DNA from: Eonycteris spelaea
Taxonomy: Eukaryota; Chordata; Mammalia; Chiroptera; Pteropodidae
NCBI GenBank assembly: GCA_003508835.1
Contig: PUFA01000652.1
Coordinates: 1 to 64,000 of the forward strand
Reading direction: 5' to 3'
Length of the DNA stretch: 64,000 nucleotides
The notes under the pieces are model-generated. The model had not been told where the DNA came from, searched no databases, and saw nothing but the letters and a program-made list of their open reading frames with translations. Position numbers and translations under genes: made by a program. Within the stretch, counting starts at the first letter, position 1, and each line of letters begins with the position of its first letter. This document shows positions 1 through 12,059 of this stretch, one piece after another.

Positions 1-179
1 TCCTTTGTGAGGAAAACATGGACTATGATTAAGATCCAATTTGGATTCAGATCACCTTCTTTAGATTCTTTTTGTACTTACAGTATGTTTTAGATATTTT
101 ACTACTAAAGTGTTATTTTTTCTGTGTCTATCTTGTCCCATGTGTTGTATAAAGAAATGTATATAGATTGTGCAAACAA

Positions 180-330
180 TAAGTTTGAATCTTGACCTTG
201 CCACATACTAGTGTGTGACTTTGGGCAAGTTACCTAAGTTCTTTGATTTTTAGTTCATTACCTCATAAGCTAGTTTACTTATTAAGTAAAATAATGGACG
301 TAATGTATCTTTCCATGTCTCCTATAAGGA
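180..330 (+). repeat. MIR SINE fragment
   Basis: The stretch around 196-330 follows the middle of the MIR consensus: a 'cttgaccttgccac' block, then 'gtgtgtgactttgggcaag', then a T-rich 'cctcat' part and an 'aaaataatgg' part. It is strongly diverged, as expected for a MIR fossil. Family membership rests on the ordered landmarks, not on an alignment. Confidence 0.7.
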
Positions 331-1264
331 CGTAAGTCCCAGGAAGTTGGTGCTCATATCTTAAAACTGTTGCCTCCAAAACAGACTTGGGTTCATAGTA
401 AATATTTGTATCTACTTTTCCATGGACTGGAAAGGCTTGGAATGCATGTTTTTGAAAACATCAGTCTTCTTCATAATGCATATAGGCTTCTCTTCCAAAA
501 GTCTTTGACCCTAATATACCAAAACTCTCTTGCTGGATCTGATTACAACTTTAACATGCTAATTAGAATGTTAATGGCTTCCACATTCATAATCCATTTA
601 TTCATAAGAGAAATAGAGTTTCTTTAATTTTAATGCATAAGATCCCCCCAAAAGACACATTTTCTGAAAACATTATCAATGATTTTAGACAAAATCTCCA
701 TTGGTTGTTTATTTTTGTTGTTCTATGACACCAATAACAAGCAGCCACTCCACTCATTGAACAGAGATAATTAACTTTAAACTTGTTAAAGCTTAGAATT
801 ATATTTATTGGGGGCAACAGTGGAAGAAACGTGGGAAAGGAAAAGTAGAGAGTACATCAGTGCCACAAAAGTCTGTACTAACATGGTGAGTGTGATAGAA
901 GATCCTTACATAATGAGTATCTCCTTACATACCATTCCTTATTCTTTCCCTCTCTGTTACATGTTACATATTTAGAGTGTATTTCCTGTTACACTCTAAA
1001 TATTAAATTTAAATAGCCATAGTCTTCCAATGATATTACAGTGTGTTATAAATACTATTTATTTAGTCTTTCATAAACTATAGAGCTCTGAAAGGTGCAT
1101 TTACATTTTATTTGTGCAATTGCCTGAATGTTGTTAGCAGCTTCAGTTTCAAATGTGAAGAATTTTCAAGGACTACAAAAAAATTGTCCTTATTCTTTAC
1201 TTTTAACATATGAAAAAGAGAGTAACTTTTCTTTTAAAATTCATTTTCTAGATGAATTCCACTA
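331..1264. other. no recognisable feature
   Basis: AT-rich single-copy-looking sequence. Short open frames at 370-627 (+) and 602-817 (-) are not similar to any family I recognise and have no codon signal, so I do not call them genes. No repeat family is obvious. Confidence 0.5.
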
Positions 1265-1284
1265 ACTCTACGCCTGGAGAAAAT

Positions 1285-1440
1285 CACCTAAGTAGCTTGG
1301 TGTAGTGGAAAAACATTGGGCTTAGAGACAGACCAATTCGGATTTCTGGCTCCACTGTGTACTATGTGATTGCAAACCTTTCAACTCAGTTTCTTAATTT
1401 TTTATGAAACTCATAATTTATTATAAATTCTTTGAGCTCT
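1285..1440 (+). repeat. MIR SINE fragment
   Basis: The order 'tgtagtggaaaaacattggg', 'agacagacc', 'ctggctccactgtgtactatgtgat', 'cctttcaactcagtttctt' matches the 5' and central parts of MIR on the plus strand. The 3' part after about 1400 is too eroded to place exactly. Confidence 0.7.
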
Positions 1441-1689
1441 TTAGTTTCTTAATTTAATATGTATAGATGAAGAAATGCCATTATTTGAGACAAATGAAAT
1501 GCTATATCTTAAAATACTTTGAAAATGCAAAGACTTATGTTAATTATACTACAATAAACCATTAATGTAAGTAAATGTTTATTATAACACAGTGCAGAAA
1601 CAAATAGTGTATTTTATTACTTTTGAAGTATATAATGGCATCCAAAAATTTATACAATTTGAATATTTTTATTATAATTAAAAATAAGA

Positions 1690-1865
1690 TTACGGATTAT
1701 CAAAGTTGAAATAGACCTTGGAGATAATTTAGTCTATCCCATGTCATTGTATAGAGGCCAAGATGAAAAAGGGACTTGCCTTAGATTATGCAATTAGTAG
1801 TGCAGGATTGGCACTCTGGTCCTCTTTCTTCCAGTCCAGTTCTTTTCCTACTTGACTGCAATGTT
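1690..1865 (-). repeat. MIR-like fragment, reverse orientation
   Basis: The run 'gaggccaagatgaaaaaggg', 'acttgcc', 'gcaggattggcactctgg' corresponds to the reverse complement of a MIR-type core (the usual 'gaggcccagag...cttgcccaaggtc...' pattern). The left flank 'gttgaaatagaccttggagat' occurs in related tRNA-SINE fossils, so the exact family (MIR, MIR3 or another CORE-SINE) is uncertain. Confidence 0.5.
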
Positions 1866-2239
1866 TCATCTTAGTGGTTCTTTTGGGTTTTGTTATGAAA
1901 CCACTGTCTATCCCAAAAGTTCCTTTAATTAACCTGAACCAAAGATATCGATACATATTGATGAGAGGTCACCTTTACATGAAGAGAATAATTTAGCAGA
2001 CAGTTATTTCATACATTTTTACCTTCCTGTCAGTATCTTATCAACTATTGCATGGCTCCTGGGGCAATAGGTAGGAGAGTCAAGAAATGCAACCCATGCT
2101 ACTCTTTCTCAGTAATATGCAGATCTTAGTCTTGCTGGGAGCAACAAAGAGAAAAAAAAACTTACAAATCAACTATGACAGTAGTTAAGTGTTCCCTTAA
2201 TTATTCATTTGATTCTCTTTCCCCTTATATTACAATAAA

Positions 2240-2465
2240 TTTTATTGTCTGCAAAGTACATTCACATTTATCATCTCAAGCTTTTCTCACCGAAACTACA
2301 TAAGGCCAAGATTATTATCCCAATATTACAGATGAGAAAACTGAGGATCAGAGAGATTAATTACCCAAATTTACATCATAAATAACAGGCAGAGCTGACA
2401 TTTCAATTCAGAACCTTGACTTCAGATCAAAGGATCTTACCGCTATGTTTACAGCTGCCTATAAT
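2240..2465 (-). repeat. MIR SINE fragment, reverse orientation
   Basis: 'attattatcccaatattaca' followed by 'gatgagaaaactgaggatca', 'gagagattaattacccaaa' and 'ggcagagctgacatttcaat' is the reverse complement of the MIR 3' half and core. It runs to the 'cgctatgtttacagctgcc' end. This is one of the clearer MIR copies in the window. Confidence 0.75.
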
Positions 2466-3074
2466 TTTGGCATAATTATTATATGAATTCTGAAAATATC
2501 AGTAAGAATAATGAAAAGTTAATAAATTCCATACAGAATAAGTCTAAGCTTGTAACTTAATAAAAATAGGCTGGTATTTCTACATTTGAAACTATCTAAA
2601 TGTGTCTAAATTATAAAAATAAAAGAGGCTTAAATTCCTTAGACTTGATCAAGTGTCCAAAAGTATGTGACATGAGTCAAGAATCAGTTTTGAATAAATT
2701 TTCCATTGTTGCTTTAGCTAAATAAATTAAACATATTAAAATGGAAGGCTTCCTTTCTGCAGTTACAAAGGTTATAACTACTCTGGAAAATTTGGTTTTC
2801 ATTTACATAATATATGGAAAAATGAAGAAGGGAAAAGAATTTTAAAAAGCCAGAACCACGGCTGTTTCATTGCTTGAGAATAGTTGCTTCTACCTCTAGT
2901 GCTAATTTTTCTTCAGTTGCATATTTTGGGGTTGCTGAAGCATTTTATGAACATACTGCAATGAAAAAAAAATTCCTAAGAAAACTAAAATGAAGTAGAT
3001 GTATAATTCTCATAAGAAAGCCATGAAATTATATAGTCATAGTTTTCTCTTAGATTTTTAGTCCTTTCTAAGTA

Positions 3075-3303
3075 GTGTTAGATGTCTGAGAGATCTGGAT
3101 CTAAAACACAACCTGAGCTTAATAGCTACATGACCTTAGGCAAGTAAAGTAACCCATTCAAGACTGTTTTCTCTGTGTAAAAAGGAGATGATAACAGTAA
3201 CATACCTAATAGGAATTTTATGGGATTAAATGGAATAACACATGTAAAAGCGCTTGGTACTTATAAAAGTACTTATTAGTAAAGTTCAATAAAGAGTAGT
3301 TCT
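3075..3303 (+). repeat. MIR SINE, nearly complete
   Basis: An almost full-length MIR on the plus strand: a degenerate 5' part ('gagagatctggatctaaaac'), the core 'catgaccttaggcaagtaaa', the 'aaaaggagatgataacagta' block, 'gggattaaatggaataacac', 'atgtaaaagcgcttggtact' and the terminal 'ttcaataaagagtagtt'. The order and spacing of all landmarks are kept. Confidence 0.8.
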
Positions 3304-3496
3304 TTTTTCTCATTACTGCCTAGGCTAAATTCATGTTATAAAAGCCTTTCAACCTAAGAAGACAATATTAATAGCTATGTACTTCAGATTTTCAGTACTG
3401 CTTTGACTTCTCTGATACTTCAACTTTTCTTATAAAAGTAGCCTCAATATTTTATATTATACGGATCATGATAATGCTCTCACTATAGAGTCTACC

Positions 3497-3500
<4 letters not shown>

Positions 3501-3530
<30 letters not shown>

Positions 3531-3536
3531 ACACAT
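3501..3536. repeat. (CA)n microsatellite
   Basis: An uninterrupted CA dinucleotide tract of about 30 bases ending in 'ccacaca'. Confidence 0.95.
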
Positions 3537-4021
3537 CTCTTAATAACAATAACTACCAAAGTACCTACCCTTAACATCTCAGATATTTCCAACTTCTGGC
3601 ACAGATCCTCAGTAAGCTCAATTTTTTTGGAGGTCTATAGTCCACATACGTATTTCTTACTTCTGTGGCTTATCCATCACATCATGGCTTTATCCTCTGT
3701 TGCAGAATGAATAAATGTCCAGAAAAGTCCAAAGCCTTGGAGGAGGGAAATTCCAATAGAGTTGCATTAGCAGAAGGCAAACTTTCCTTTGAAATACATT
3801 TTAACTACTTAAAGTTTCAGTACTGTAATCAGGGCAGCAATAGATTTGGATTTCAAAGGTTGATAGTTCTTTTCAATAATTGTGCTAATCTGAGAAGTAA
3901 CATTTTTCTAGTCTTTCTGTATATACCCAACACTTAGAATCTTCCACAGGCCTAAAAGAACTTATCTCGTAAAACTGTGGATAAGACTCAGTCTAAAAGA
4001 AAGTAGTTGAATTATACATAC

Positions 4022-4026
4022 ATTAT

Positions 4027-4101
<75 letters not shown>
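4022..4101. repeat. compound (TA)n-(CA)n microsatellite
   Basis: A TA tract with one internal 'aaa' interruption changes into a CA tract of about 28 bases. The TA part is self-complementary and likely polymorphic. Confidence 0.95.
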
Positions 4102-4103
<2 letters not shown>

Positions 4104-4109
4104 CCACAC

Positions 4110-6050
4110 ATTTTTAAAAAAGAAAAACAAAAATGAACAGTAAATTTAAGAAGTACTTTATCTAGACTTTTTATTAAGTAGCAAAATGTTTCCAGATAGA
4201 TTCTATATAAAATTTGAAGATTACTTATGACTATTTCCTCTTCTTGATCTTCTATGAAAAAGAAAATAAAATAATGGCCTTAAAGGGCCACAATTCAGAA
4301 TAAACATTAATTTCCTAATGATTTGAAATGTATTGGATTTCCACCTGAAGAGACTTTTCCGTCCTTTAGTTTCCTTGTGGTCCAATTAACTAAGAAGTCA
4401 CATATGCAGCTTACAAAATTGATAGAAACAAGAAAAACACTTGGGTAAGACTAGCTTTGAATATTTTACCCATTCTTTTCCATGTCACTCCAAAATAAAA
4501 GAATTAATCAACTTTTTGGAAAAATTTTAAATGCTAAATAATTACACTAAACCAATTACCAATTTCTAATTTTAAGTGGTTCAAAACATGTTTCCCACCT
4601 AGAAGTTAGAGCATTAAATCATGGTCCAGGAGCAAATAGGACCTAACAAAGGTTTATGGAGGTCCTTGTCATTACTCCCACTCCATTGTTTACAGTATTT
4701 TTACATTATATGAATATTACTTTTTAAGTAACATGGTGGCTATATTTTCCAAATTTCAAATTAGGCCATAATATCTGATGAATGAGTTTTGTGTTGTGGT
4801 ACCAGATACAATCCAGGAGCTATAATTTGGATATTGAAAAAGAATGGAATTTCTGGAACACTGATAGTTTAGAATAATAATAGGAGAGAATGGTTGAAAT
4901 TAAGTATGTCTTAGAAAATTTGGTTACTGTATAAATAGGACATTTGAGTCAATGATACTGGATAGGTAAAAAAAAATCTGTTGAAAGTCAAAACAAGAAA
5001 AACTGTCAAAAATTTAATCTAAAATCATTAGAGAATATTTAGACACGTATGAATTTTAAGAAAATGGCATGTAGTTTTATGCAAATACACCTATGACCCT
5101 CTATTAGATGTGAAACAAGTTCAAGAATGAGATGCTGTTCTTGAGTTGACACCCCAAGTATATTTTACCAGAATATTAGGCTTACTGCTCAAGCTGGCAT
5201 CACCAATCTGTGGGCAAATATGTTCTCACGAGGCACAGGCATCTAAGCTGGCCATACATCATATTGTTAGTTGTAGCTCCTTATTGCCACAGCTATCACA
5301 ATGAAATGGTCAACCTTGTTACCCACAACTCTGTTTGATTCTATAGTTTTAGTAATATATAGATGCAATAACACTACATTTGTGGGCAGCCAAGAAAAAG
5401 CTCACATCTGCCGTGGAGTCTAGAGACATAAAATGTTCTTAATTAGCTTTCATTCTGCTAAAATAAGCTTCTGAGAACAGGGTGAGTCTTATTCATCCCT
5501 CAGTCCCTTCATGTATATTAGATTCTCCATAAACATGTGTTTAAATAGCTTATATGATCCTCAAGGAAGGAAGATGTTCCCTGGCATTCCAAGTTTTTCC
5601 TTTTGTGTCTTTATCATGAAATAGCAGCTATTTCCTTGAGTTGATTGTCACCTTATAGGTAAGTAGGATAGGAAGCAATGTTCTGAAGTAGCAGAATAAA
5701 GTTTTCACACAATGGTGCAAAAGGTAATATATGTCTTGGAGGAGCTGCTACTCACCTACCTTCCTGTGTGCCCAGGATGAGGGAGATAGGTGGTCATTAT
5801 CTCTTTCCAAGTGCCACCTATAAACTTGTGATCCTTAAAAGAAGCAGTAGAATCTTGCAACTTGGCTTTTTAGGCTACTTCCTTGGTAGAGGGATAAGAA
5901 GAAGCACAATTGGTGACTATTAGCTATATGTCCCTCTCAGCGTAAAATCTTGCTAAAATACAGAAGATATGAAGAGGTGTTAAAAAAGCATATCAGTCTT
6001 CACTAGCATTCCAGAAATCTAATCTTCACAATGGTCTGACTAAATGTGTG
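4110..6050. other. no recognisable feature
   Basis: About 1.9 kb of ordinary intergenic or intronic sequence. I find no repeat family, no reading frame of note and no splice-flanked exon candidate. The stretch 5090-5420 is less AT-rich than its surroundings but shows no identifiable motif. Confidence 0.5.
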
Positions 6051-6056
6051 GTGTTG

Positions 6057-6113
6057 TTGTGTGTGTGTGTGTGTGACAAAGAGAAGAGAGGACAGAGAGA
6101 GACAGAGAGAAGC
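6057..6113. repeat. (TG)n followed by GA-rich tract
   Basis: A 'gtgtgtgtgtgtgtgtgt' run is followed by purine-rich 'agagaagagaggacagagag' sequence. Confidence 0.85.
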
Positions 6114-6222
6114 ACATTAAAATAAACGTTACCTAGCATAGCAAAGAATGAATACATACACAGCAGGATCCCAAGAGTTCATGAGCAAGATAAAGGGATA
6201 CTTATTAAGGGACAGATGATCA

Positions 6223-6223
<1 letters not shown>

Positions 6224-6271
<48 letters not shown>
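6224..6271. repeat. (CA)n microsatellite
   Basis: A CA tract of about 48 bases. It creates an artificial open frame of alternating Thr/His codons at 6216-6431, which is not a gene. Confidence 0.97.
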
Positions 6272-6273
<2 letters not shown>

Positions 6274-6274
6274 G

Positions 6275-7180
6275 AAACAAGTCTATATTAGAGAAGAAAC
6301 CCAGTTCCATAAACTTGTTTCCTATTCTACCAGTTAGAAGAAGAATCATTCATCTTTGTACAGGTTATAAATCAGAACCATTTCTCACCCAATGGGAAAA
6401 TTCCTTTCTATTGTGTATGTGGTGTGTGTAAACATATGTATATTTATATAAAATTATATGTAATAATTATATATGTATTTAAGTATGTACCTAGGAATAT
6501 ATCACAATATTAATATACAATTCATATGTAGTAAATCATTAATATAGGTTAAACAAAAGAGCAAATAGATTCAAATTGAGACTATTACGTAATCTAATGT
6601 TTTGTACTAGTCCAATGATGGACTCTGCTTTGTACAGTTTTATGTTTTTACACTAATATTGCTTTAAGAATATCTCAAACCAAACAAACAAGTGGGAGAA
6701 AATAAGTAAATTTTGGATACAATTTACATGTTTAAAAATAATGTTTCTTGTAATAAGGATATGCTCCAATCTGAATAATTTATTTTCTTTGGCCATGTAA
6801 GCAGTAACAGTGAACTGGATATTTTAGTGCCCCATATCTTTTATTGGATCTAAAAGCCAAGTAATAGAAATTCAAAGACAAAACAAGCTTCTTAAATAGC
6901 AAAATAAAATGCTAGATATTTTTTATGATTATGTAAATAAATATACAAAGGAGCATACACATAGAATACATAATGTGTTTGCTTCAAAAGAAAGTGAGAA
7001 ATGTTAATAGAACAGGAAATGAAGAATAAAAGGAATATGCACAAAATGAGGGGCAGTGTTTGAATTAAACAAAAATGATTAATCATATCAAACTATATTC
7101 ATCTGAGGTATAAAAAAGAGATCATAGTCTAAGCACACAAAAAAAGAGTGGTATGAATACTGATTAATTTTGTACAGTTT
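6275..7180. other. no recognisable feature
   Basis: Very AT-rich sequence. It includes a 'tatgta/atatat' patch near 6430-6500 but no repeat family or reading frame that I can support. Confidence 0.5.
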
Positions 7181-7184
7181 TAGG

Positions 7185-7735
7185 AAAATCTTTAAAAGCT
7201 TTCTATGGCCCAACAATTTCCCTTCATGATATCTACCTTAAGAAAAACAGTTAAACATTGTAAAAGCAATTCTATACGAGAATATTCTATGCAGCAGTAT
7301 TTGAAACTGAAAAATTTACAGACTAAATATCCACAATGGGAAATGGCAAAATCAACCACAGTTTATCTGATTGTTTGGAAAATTAAGTATTAGTTTAAAA
7401 ATAATTAGGTAAAATTATCTGTATTGGAATGGAACATGATTGCTAAGGAAAAGACCAAAATGCAAAAACTATATGCTCGGTATAATCTTATTCATATATT
7501 AATAATGCATAAAATTATACTATACATTTTAATAGATATAGATGCATTTTAAAAAAGCATGGGTAAAGGTCTTAAAGGATCTGTTATCAAACTATTAACA
7601 GTGGTTTCCTCTGGTGAAATGAACTTGTGGTGGTGGTCTAGGAAAACTTTAAGCTTTATCTTTAATGCCTGAATTTTTTCAAGAGTGTATTTTTATATCT
7701 CATTGTAATTAAAACTTAATAAAATTTTAAACATA
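7185..7735 (+). mobile_element. old L1 3' end (L1M-type), 5' truncated
   Basis: The right part has the layout of an ancient L1M 3' UTR: 'aacagtggtttcctctggtg', a G-rich 'gtggtggtggtctagg' patch, 'tttttatatctcattgtaat' and a terminal 'aataaaattttaaac'. The left part loosely resembles the region encoding the C-terminus of ORF2. It is heavily decayed, so the subfamily is uncertain and another L1-like origin is possible. Confidence 0.45.
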
Positions 7736-7849
7736 AATATTTGCTGTTTCATTGATACATAAAAGACTCAAAAAGTAAAGTTCTGTTAGATAAACTTTGT
7801 ATATTATTAGATTTAAAGTTATAGTTTTAAATCCCATGATTTGCTTGCA

Positions 7850-8363
7850 ATTGTGATAGGCAAATTCTAAGTTGTCCCTTAGAACTCTATCCCCTGGTGT
7901 ACATGTCCAGTATGATTCTCCCTTTTTGAGTATGGACAGGTCCTATGAATAATGATGTAAATCCTTACAAATGATTAGGATATTCACATGGCAAAAAATG
8001 AAGGAATTTTCTCAGACATAAATTAAAGTCCCTATATGGGTTGATTTTGAAGTAATTAAAAGAGAGCATTCTGGTAAGGCTGACCTAGTTAGAGTTCTTT
8101 AAATAAGATCTACAGATCAGAGACTTAAAAGGATCAGAGCCTCTCTTCCTGATGGTTTTAAAGAAGCAAGTAAACTGAGTTCTACAGCTGCAAAGAAATT
8201 AATTATGTACCAATCACAGATGCTTAAAAGAGGATGCCAACCAAGCCTTAGAGGAGACATCAAACCACAAGTGGACAACTTGATTGCAGAATTCTGGAGA
8301 CTCTGAGTAGGAAGCACCCAGGTAGCTATGCCCAGACTCCCATGAAAACTGTGATCTAACAAA
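7850..8363 (+). mobile_element. LTR of ERVL-MaLR type, left part
   Basis: The sequence has the layout of a mammalian MaLR/MLT-like solitary LTR: a 'tcctatgaataatgatgtaa' block, 'ctgacctagttagag', 'gaagaagcaag'-like blocks, 'caacttgattgcagaattct' and a 3' region 'agactcccatgaaaactgtga'. It stops abruptly at about 8363, where an L1 is inserted, and its 3' tail reappears at 15737-15812. There is no internal retroviral coding sequence. The exact subfamily is uncertain. Confidence 0.5.
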
Positions 8364-9987
8364 AAAATTATCTATTTTTAACAATTGCATTTTTATTATT
8401 AGTTTCAAGTATACAGCACATTGGTTAGACATTTTTAATAGTTTATAAAATGATCCACCAAAATTGCTTTCTCTCTTCTGGCTTCTCCACCTAGTCGTTA
8501 CATTAATGCTAACTCTATGTCCAGGCCATGATTCACATCCCATGACCATCTACCAACTACAAATTTGATTCCTTTAACCCTCCCTTCCTTCTCTCAGTTC
8601 CCCAAACACCCTCCCCTCTGGCTTTCACCAAATTGTCCTCTATATATGTGAGTCTGTCTTTGATTAACTTGTTCTTGTTCCTTAGAGTGAAAATCACATG
8701 GTATTTATAAGTGAAATCACATGGTATTTAACTTTCTCTGTCTGACTTATTTCAATCAGCATAATAACCTCTATGTCAATCCATGTTATTGCAAATAGGA
8801 TTTCATCCTTTTCATGGCTGATAAATATTCCATTGTATATATAAACCATAATTGCTTTACCCAATCATCTGTTGATGGGCATTTAGGTTGCTTCTATACC
8901 TTGGTTATTTTAAGTTGTGCTGCCATGAACACTGGGGTGCACAGATCATGACAAACTATTGTTTTGGTTTTCTTTGGATAAATACTCAGAAGTGCAATTG
9001 CTGGGTTAAATGGTATATCCATTTTTAATTGTTTGAGGAACCTTCATACTGTTTTCCATAGTAACTGTACCAATTTTCAATCACCAATGATGTTTGAGGG
9101 TTCCCTTTTCTCCTCATCCTCGCAAACACCTTTTGCTCTTTAATTTATTGATGATAGCCATTCTGACAGGTATAAGGTGATATCTCATTGTGACTTTAAT
9201 TTGCATTTCTCTGATGATTAATGACATTGAGCATCTTTTCATATGTTTATTGGCCATCTGAATTTCCTCTTTGGAGAAATATCTGTTGCGGTCTTCTGCC
9301 TATTTTTTAATTGGATCGTGCATTTGTTGTTGTCTTTGTTGTTGTTGAGTTGTATGAGTTCTTTTTATATTTTAGATATTAACCTCTTATTGGAAGTATC
9401 ATAAGTGAATATCTTCTCCCAGTCAATTGTGTTTTCATTTTCTTGATGGTTTCCTGTGCTGTATAAAAACTTTTTAGTTTGATGTTGTTCCATTTGTTTA
9501 CCTTTTCTTTTGTTTCCCTTGCCCAAAGGAGATATGTCTGAAAATAAAATACTAGTAGCAATAACAGAAATATTACTGCCTATATTTTCTTCTATATGTT
9601 TTATGGTTTTGGGCCTTACATTTAAGACTTTAATCTATTTTGAGTCTATTCTTGTATATGGTCCAGTTTCTTTTTTTGCATGTATCTGTTCAATTTTTCA
9701 AGTACCATTTATTGAAGAGACTGGCTTTACCCTACTGTATATTCTTACCTTGTTTGTCATGTATTAAGTACGCATACAGGGCTAGATTTATTTCTGGGCT
9801 TTCTATTCTGTTCCATTGATTAATGTATCTGTTTTTATGCCAGTACCATGCTGTTTTGATGACTGTAGCCTTGTAGTATAGTTTAATATCAGATACTGTG
9901 TACCTCCAATTTTATTCTTCTTTCTTAAGATAGCTGCGGCTATTCGGGGTCTTTTATGATTCCATATGAATTTCAGGATTATTTGTT

Positions 9988-10296
9988 CTAGTTCTCTGAA
10001 AAAAATGTCATTGGTATTTTGATAGGAATTGCATTGAATATATAGATTGCTTTGGGTAGTATGGCCATTTCAATGATGTTGATTCTTCCTACCCATGAGC
10101 ACGGTATATACTTCCATTTATTTGTATCTTCTTCAATTTCTTTTTTCAGTGACTTATAATTTTCTGAGAATAAGTCTTTTACCTCTTTGGTTGATTTGAT
10201 TCCCAGGTATTTTATTGCTTTTGATGCAATTGTAAATGGGATTGTTTTCTTAATTTTTCTTTCTGAAAATTCATCACTGGTGTATAAAAATGCCAC
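9988..10296 (-). pseudogene. L1-1 ORF2 fragment, post-RT region
   Basis: A 102-codon open stretch shows the conserved L1 ORF2 segment after the RT domain: '[20 protein letters not shown]', then '[20 protein letters not shown]' and '[20 protein letters not shown]'. In an intact L1 this lies downstream of the FADD motif. It is a surviving piece of a broken frame, not an independent protein. Confidence 0.9.
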
Positions 10297-11134
10297 TGAC
10301 TTCTAAATATTAACTTTGTGTCCTGCTACTTTATTAAATTAATTGATCAGTTATAACAGTTTTCTGGTGGAATTTAGGATTCCCTCTCTATATAGTATCA
10401 TGCTATCTGCAAATAACAAGAGATTTACTTTTTCCTTTCCAATTCTGTTTCTTCTTGATTCAGTCTTGGGAGATTATATGTTTCTACGAATGTATCAGTT
10501 TCTTCCAGATTGTCCTTTTTGTTGGCACATAATTGTTCATAGTATTTTCTTATGATCATTTGCATTTCTGTGGAGTCTGTAGTTATTTCTTCTCTTTAAT
10601 TTATGATTTTATTTATTTGAGTCTTCTCTCTTTTTTCCTTGATGAGTCTGGTTAAGGGTTTTGTTTTTGTTTATTCTTTCAAAGAACTAGCTTTTGGTTT
10701 CATTGATCTTTTTATTGTTTTTCTAGACTCTATTTCTTTTATTTCCACTCTGATCACTTATTATTTCCTTCCTTCTATTCACTTCTGGCATTGTTTGCTG
10801 TTTTTTTTCCTAGTTCTTTTAATTGTAAGGTTAGATTGTTTATTTGAGCTTTTTCTTGTTTCTTGAGGTAGGCCTGTATTGCTATGAATTTCCCTCTTAG
10901 GAATGCTTTTGCTGTGTCCCATAAAATTTGAGTCATTGTGTTTTTATTTTCATTTGTCTCTAGGTATATTTTGATTTCTTCCTTGATCTCATTGATAACC
11001 CATTCATTGTTTAATAGCATGTTTTTAGTCTCCATGTGTTTGTGTATTTTCCAGCTTTTTTCTTGTACTTGATGTCTAGTTTTATAACATTTTGATGGGT
11101 GAAGACGGTTGGTATCATTTCATTCTTCTTAAAT

Positions 11135-11485
11135 TTATTGAAACTTGTTTTGTGTTCTAACATGTGGTCTATCCTGGAAAATGTTCCAGGTGTACTTGAG
11201 AAGAATGTATTTTGCTGCTTTGTGGCGAAAAGCTTTGAAAATATCTATTAAATTCATCTGGTCTAGTGTGTCATTTAGGCCCTTTGTTTCCTTGTTGATT
11301 TTTTGTCTGGAAGATCTGTCCATTGGTGTCAATGTGGTATTAAGGTCTCCTACTACGAGTGTATTAATGTTGGTCTCTCCTTTTATGTCAGTCAATAATT
11401 TCTTTATGTATGTAGGTGCTCTTAAGTTGGGTGTGTATATGTTTACTAGAATTATGTCCTCTTGACTTATTGATCCCTTTATCAT
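11135..11485 (-). pseudogene. L1-1 ORF2 endonuclease fragment
   Basis: A 116-codon open stretch corresponds to the central APE-like endonuclease domain of ORF2. It contains the 'ILVNIYTPN' block, 'VVGDLNTTLTPMDRSS' (the GDFN-type active-site segment, here GDLN) and 'LNDTLDQMNLIDIFKAF'. The N in GDxN is kept. Frames on both sides are broken. Confidence 0.9.
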
Positions 11486-11879
11486 TACATAATGCCCTCC
11501 TTTTCTCTTAACTTAGACTTTGTTTTCAAGTCTATTTTGTCTGATATAAATATTGCTACCCCAACTCTTTTTACATTTCCATTTGCATGAAATATATTTT
11601 TACACTCTTTGAGTGTCATTTGATCTGAAGTGAATCTCTTGTAGACAGCATACGCATGGGTCTTGTTTTCTTATCCATTCGGCTACCCTATGTCTTTTGA
11701 TTAGAGCATTTAATCCAGTTGCATTTAAAGTGATTATTGAAAGGCACATACTTACTGCCATTTTACTATTCATATTTCTTATTTCTTTTGTCTTTTTTAC
11801 CCCTTCATTTTTTTTTTAAAGAAGTCCCTTTAACATGTCTTGTAATGCTGGCTTGTTGGTGATGAATTCCTTAAGCTTT

Positions 11880-11963
11880 TTCCTATGTGAGAAGCTCTTT
11901 ATTTCACTTTTCATTTTAACCAAAAGCCTTGCTAGGTAGAATATTCGTGGTTGTAGATTCTTG

Positions 11964-12008
<45 letters not shown>

Positions 12009-12019
12009 AATCAGCTATC

Positions 12020-12059
<40 letters not shown>

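Noticed and set aside
370..817. Overlapping short open frames on both strands near the left edge
   Set aside because: No similarity I recognise, no splice or promoter context, and lengths expected by chance in AT-rich DNA.
6216..6431. Open frame beginning with a His/Thr repeat
   Set aside because: It is the translation of a (CA)n microsatellite plus chance extension.
8117..8549. Two overlapping minus-strand open frames of 81 and 111 codons
   Set aside because: They span the LTR/L1 junction and follow neither L1 ORFs nor any known protein.
11145..11465. 106-codon plus-strand open frame
   Set aside because: Antisense of the L1-1 endonuclease fragment on the minus strand.
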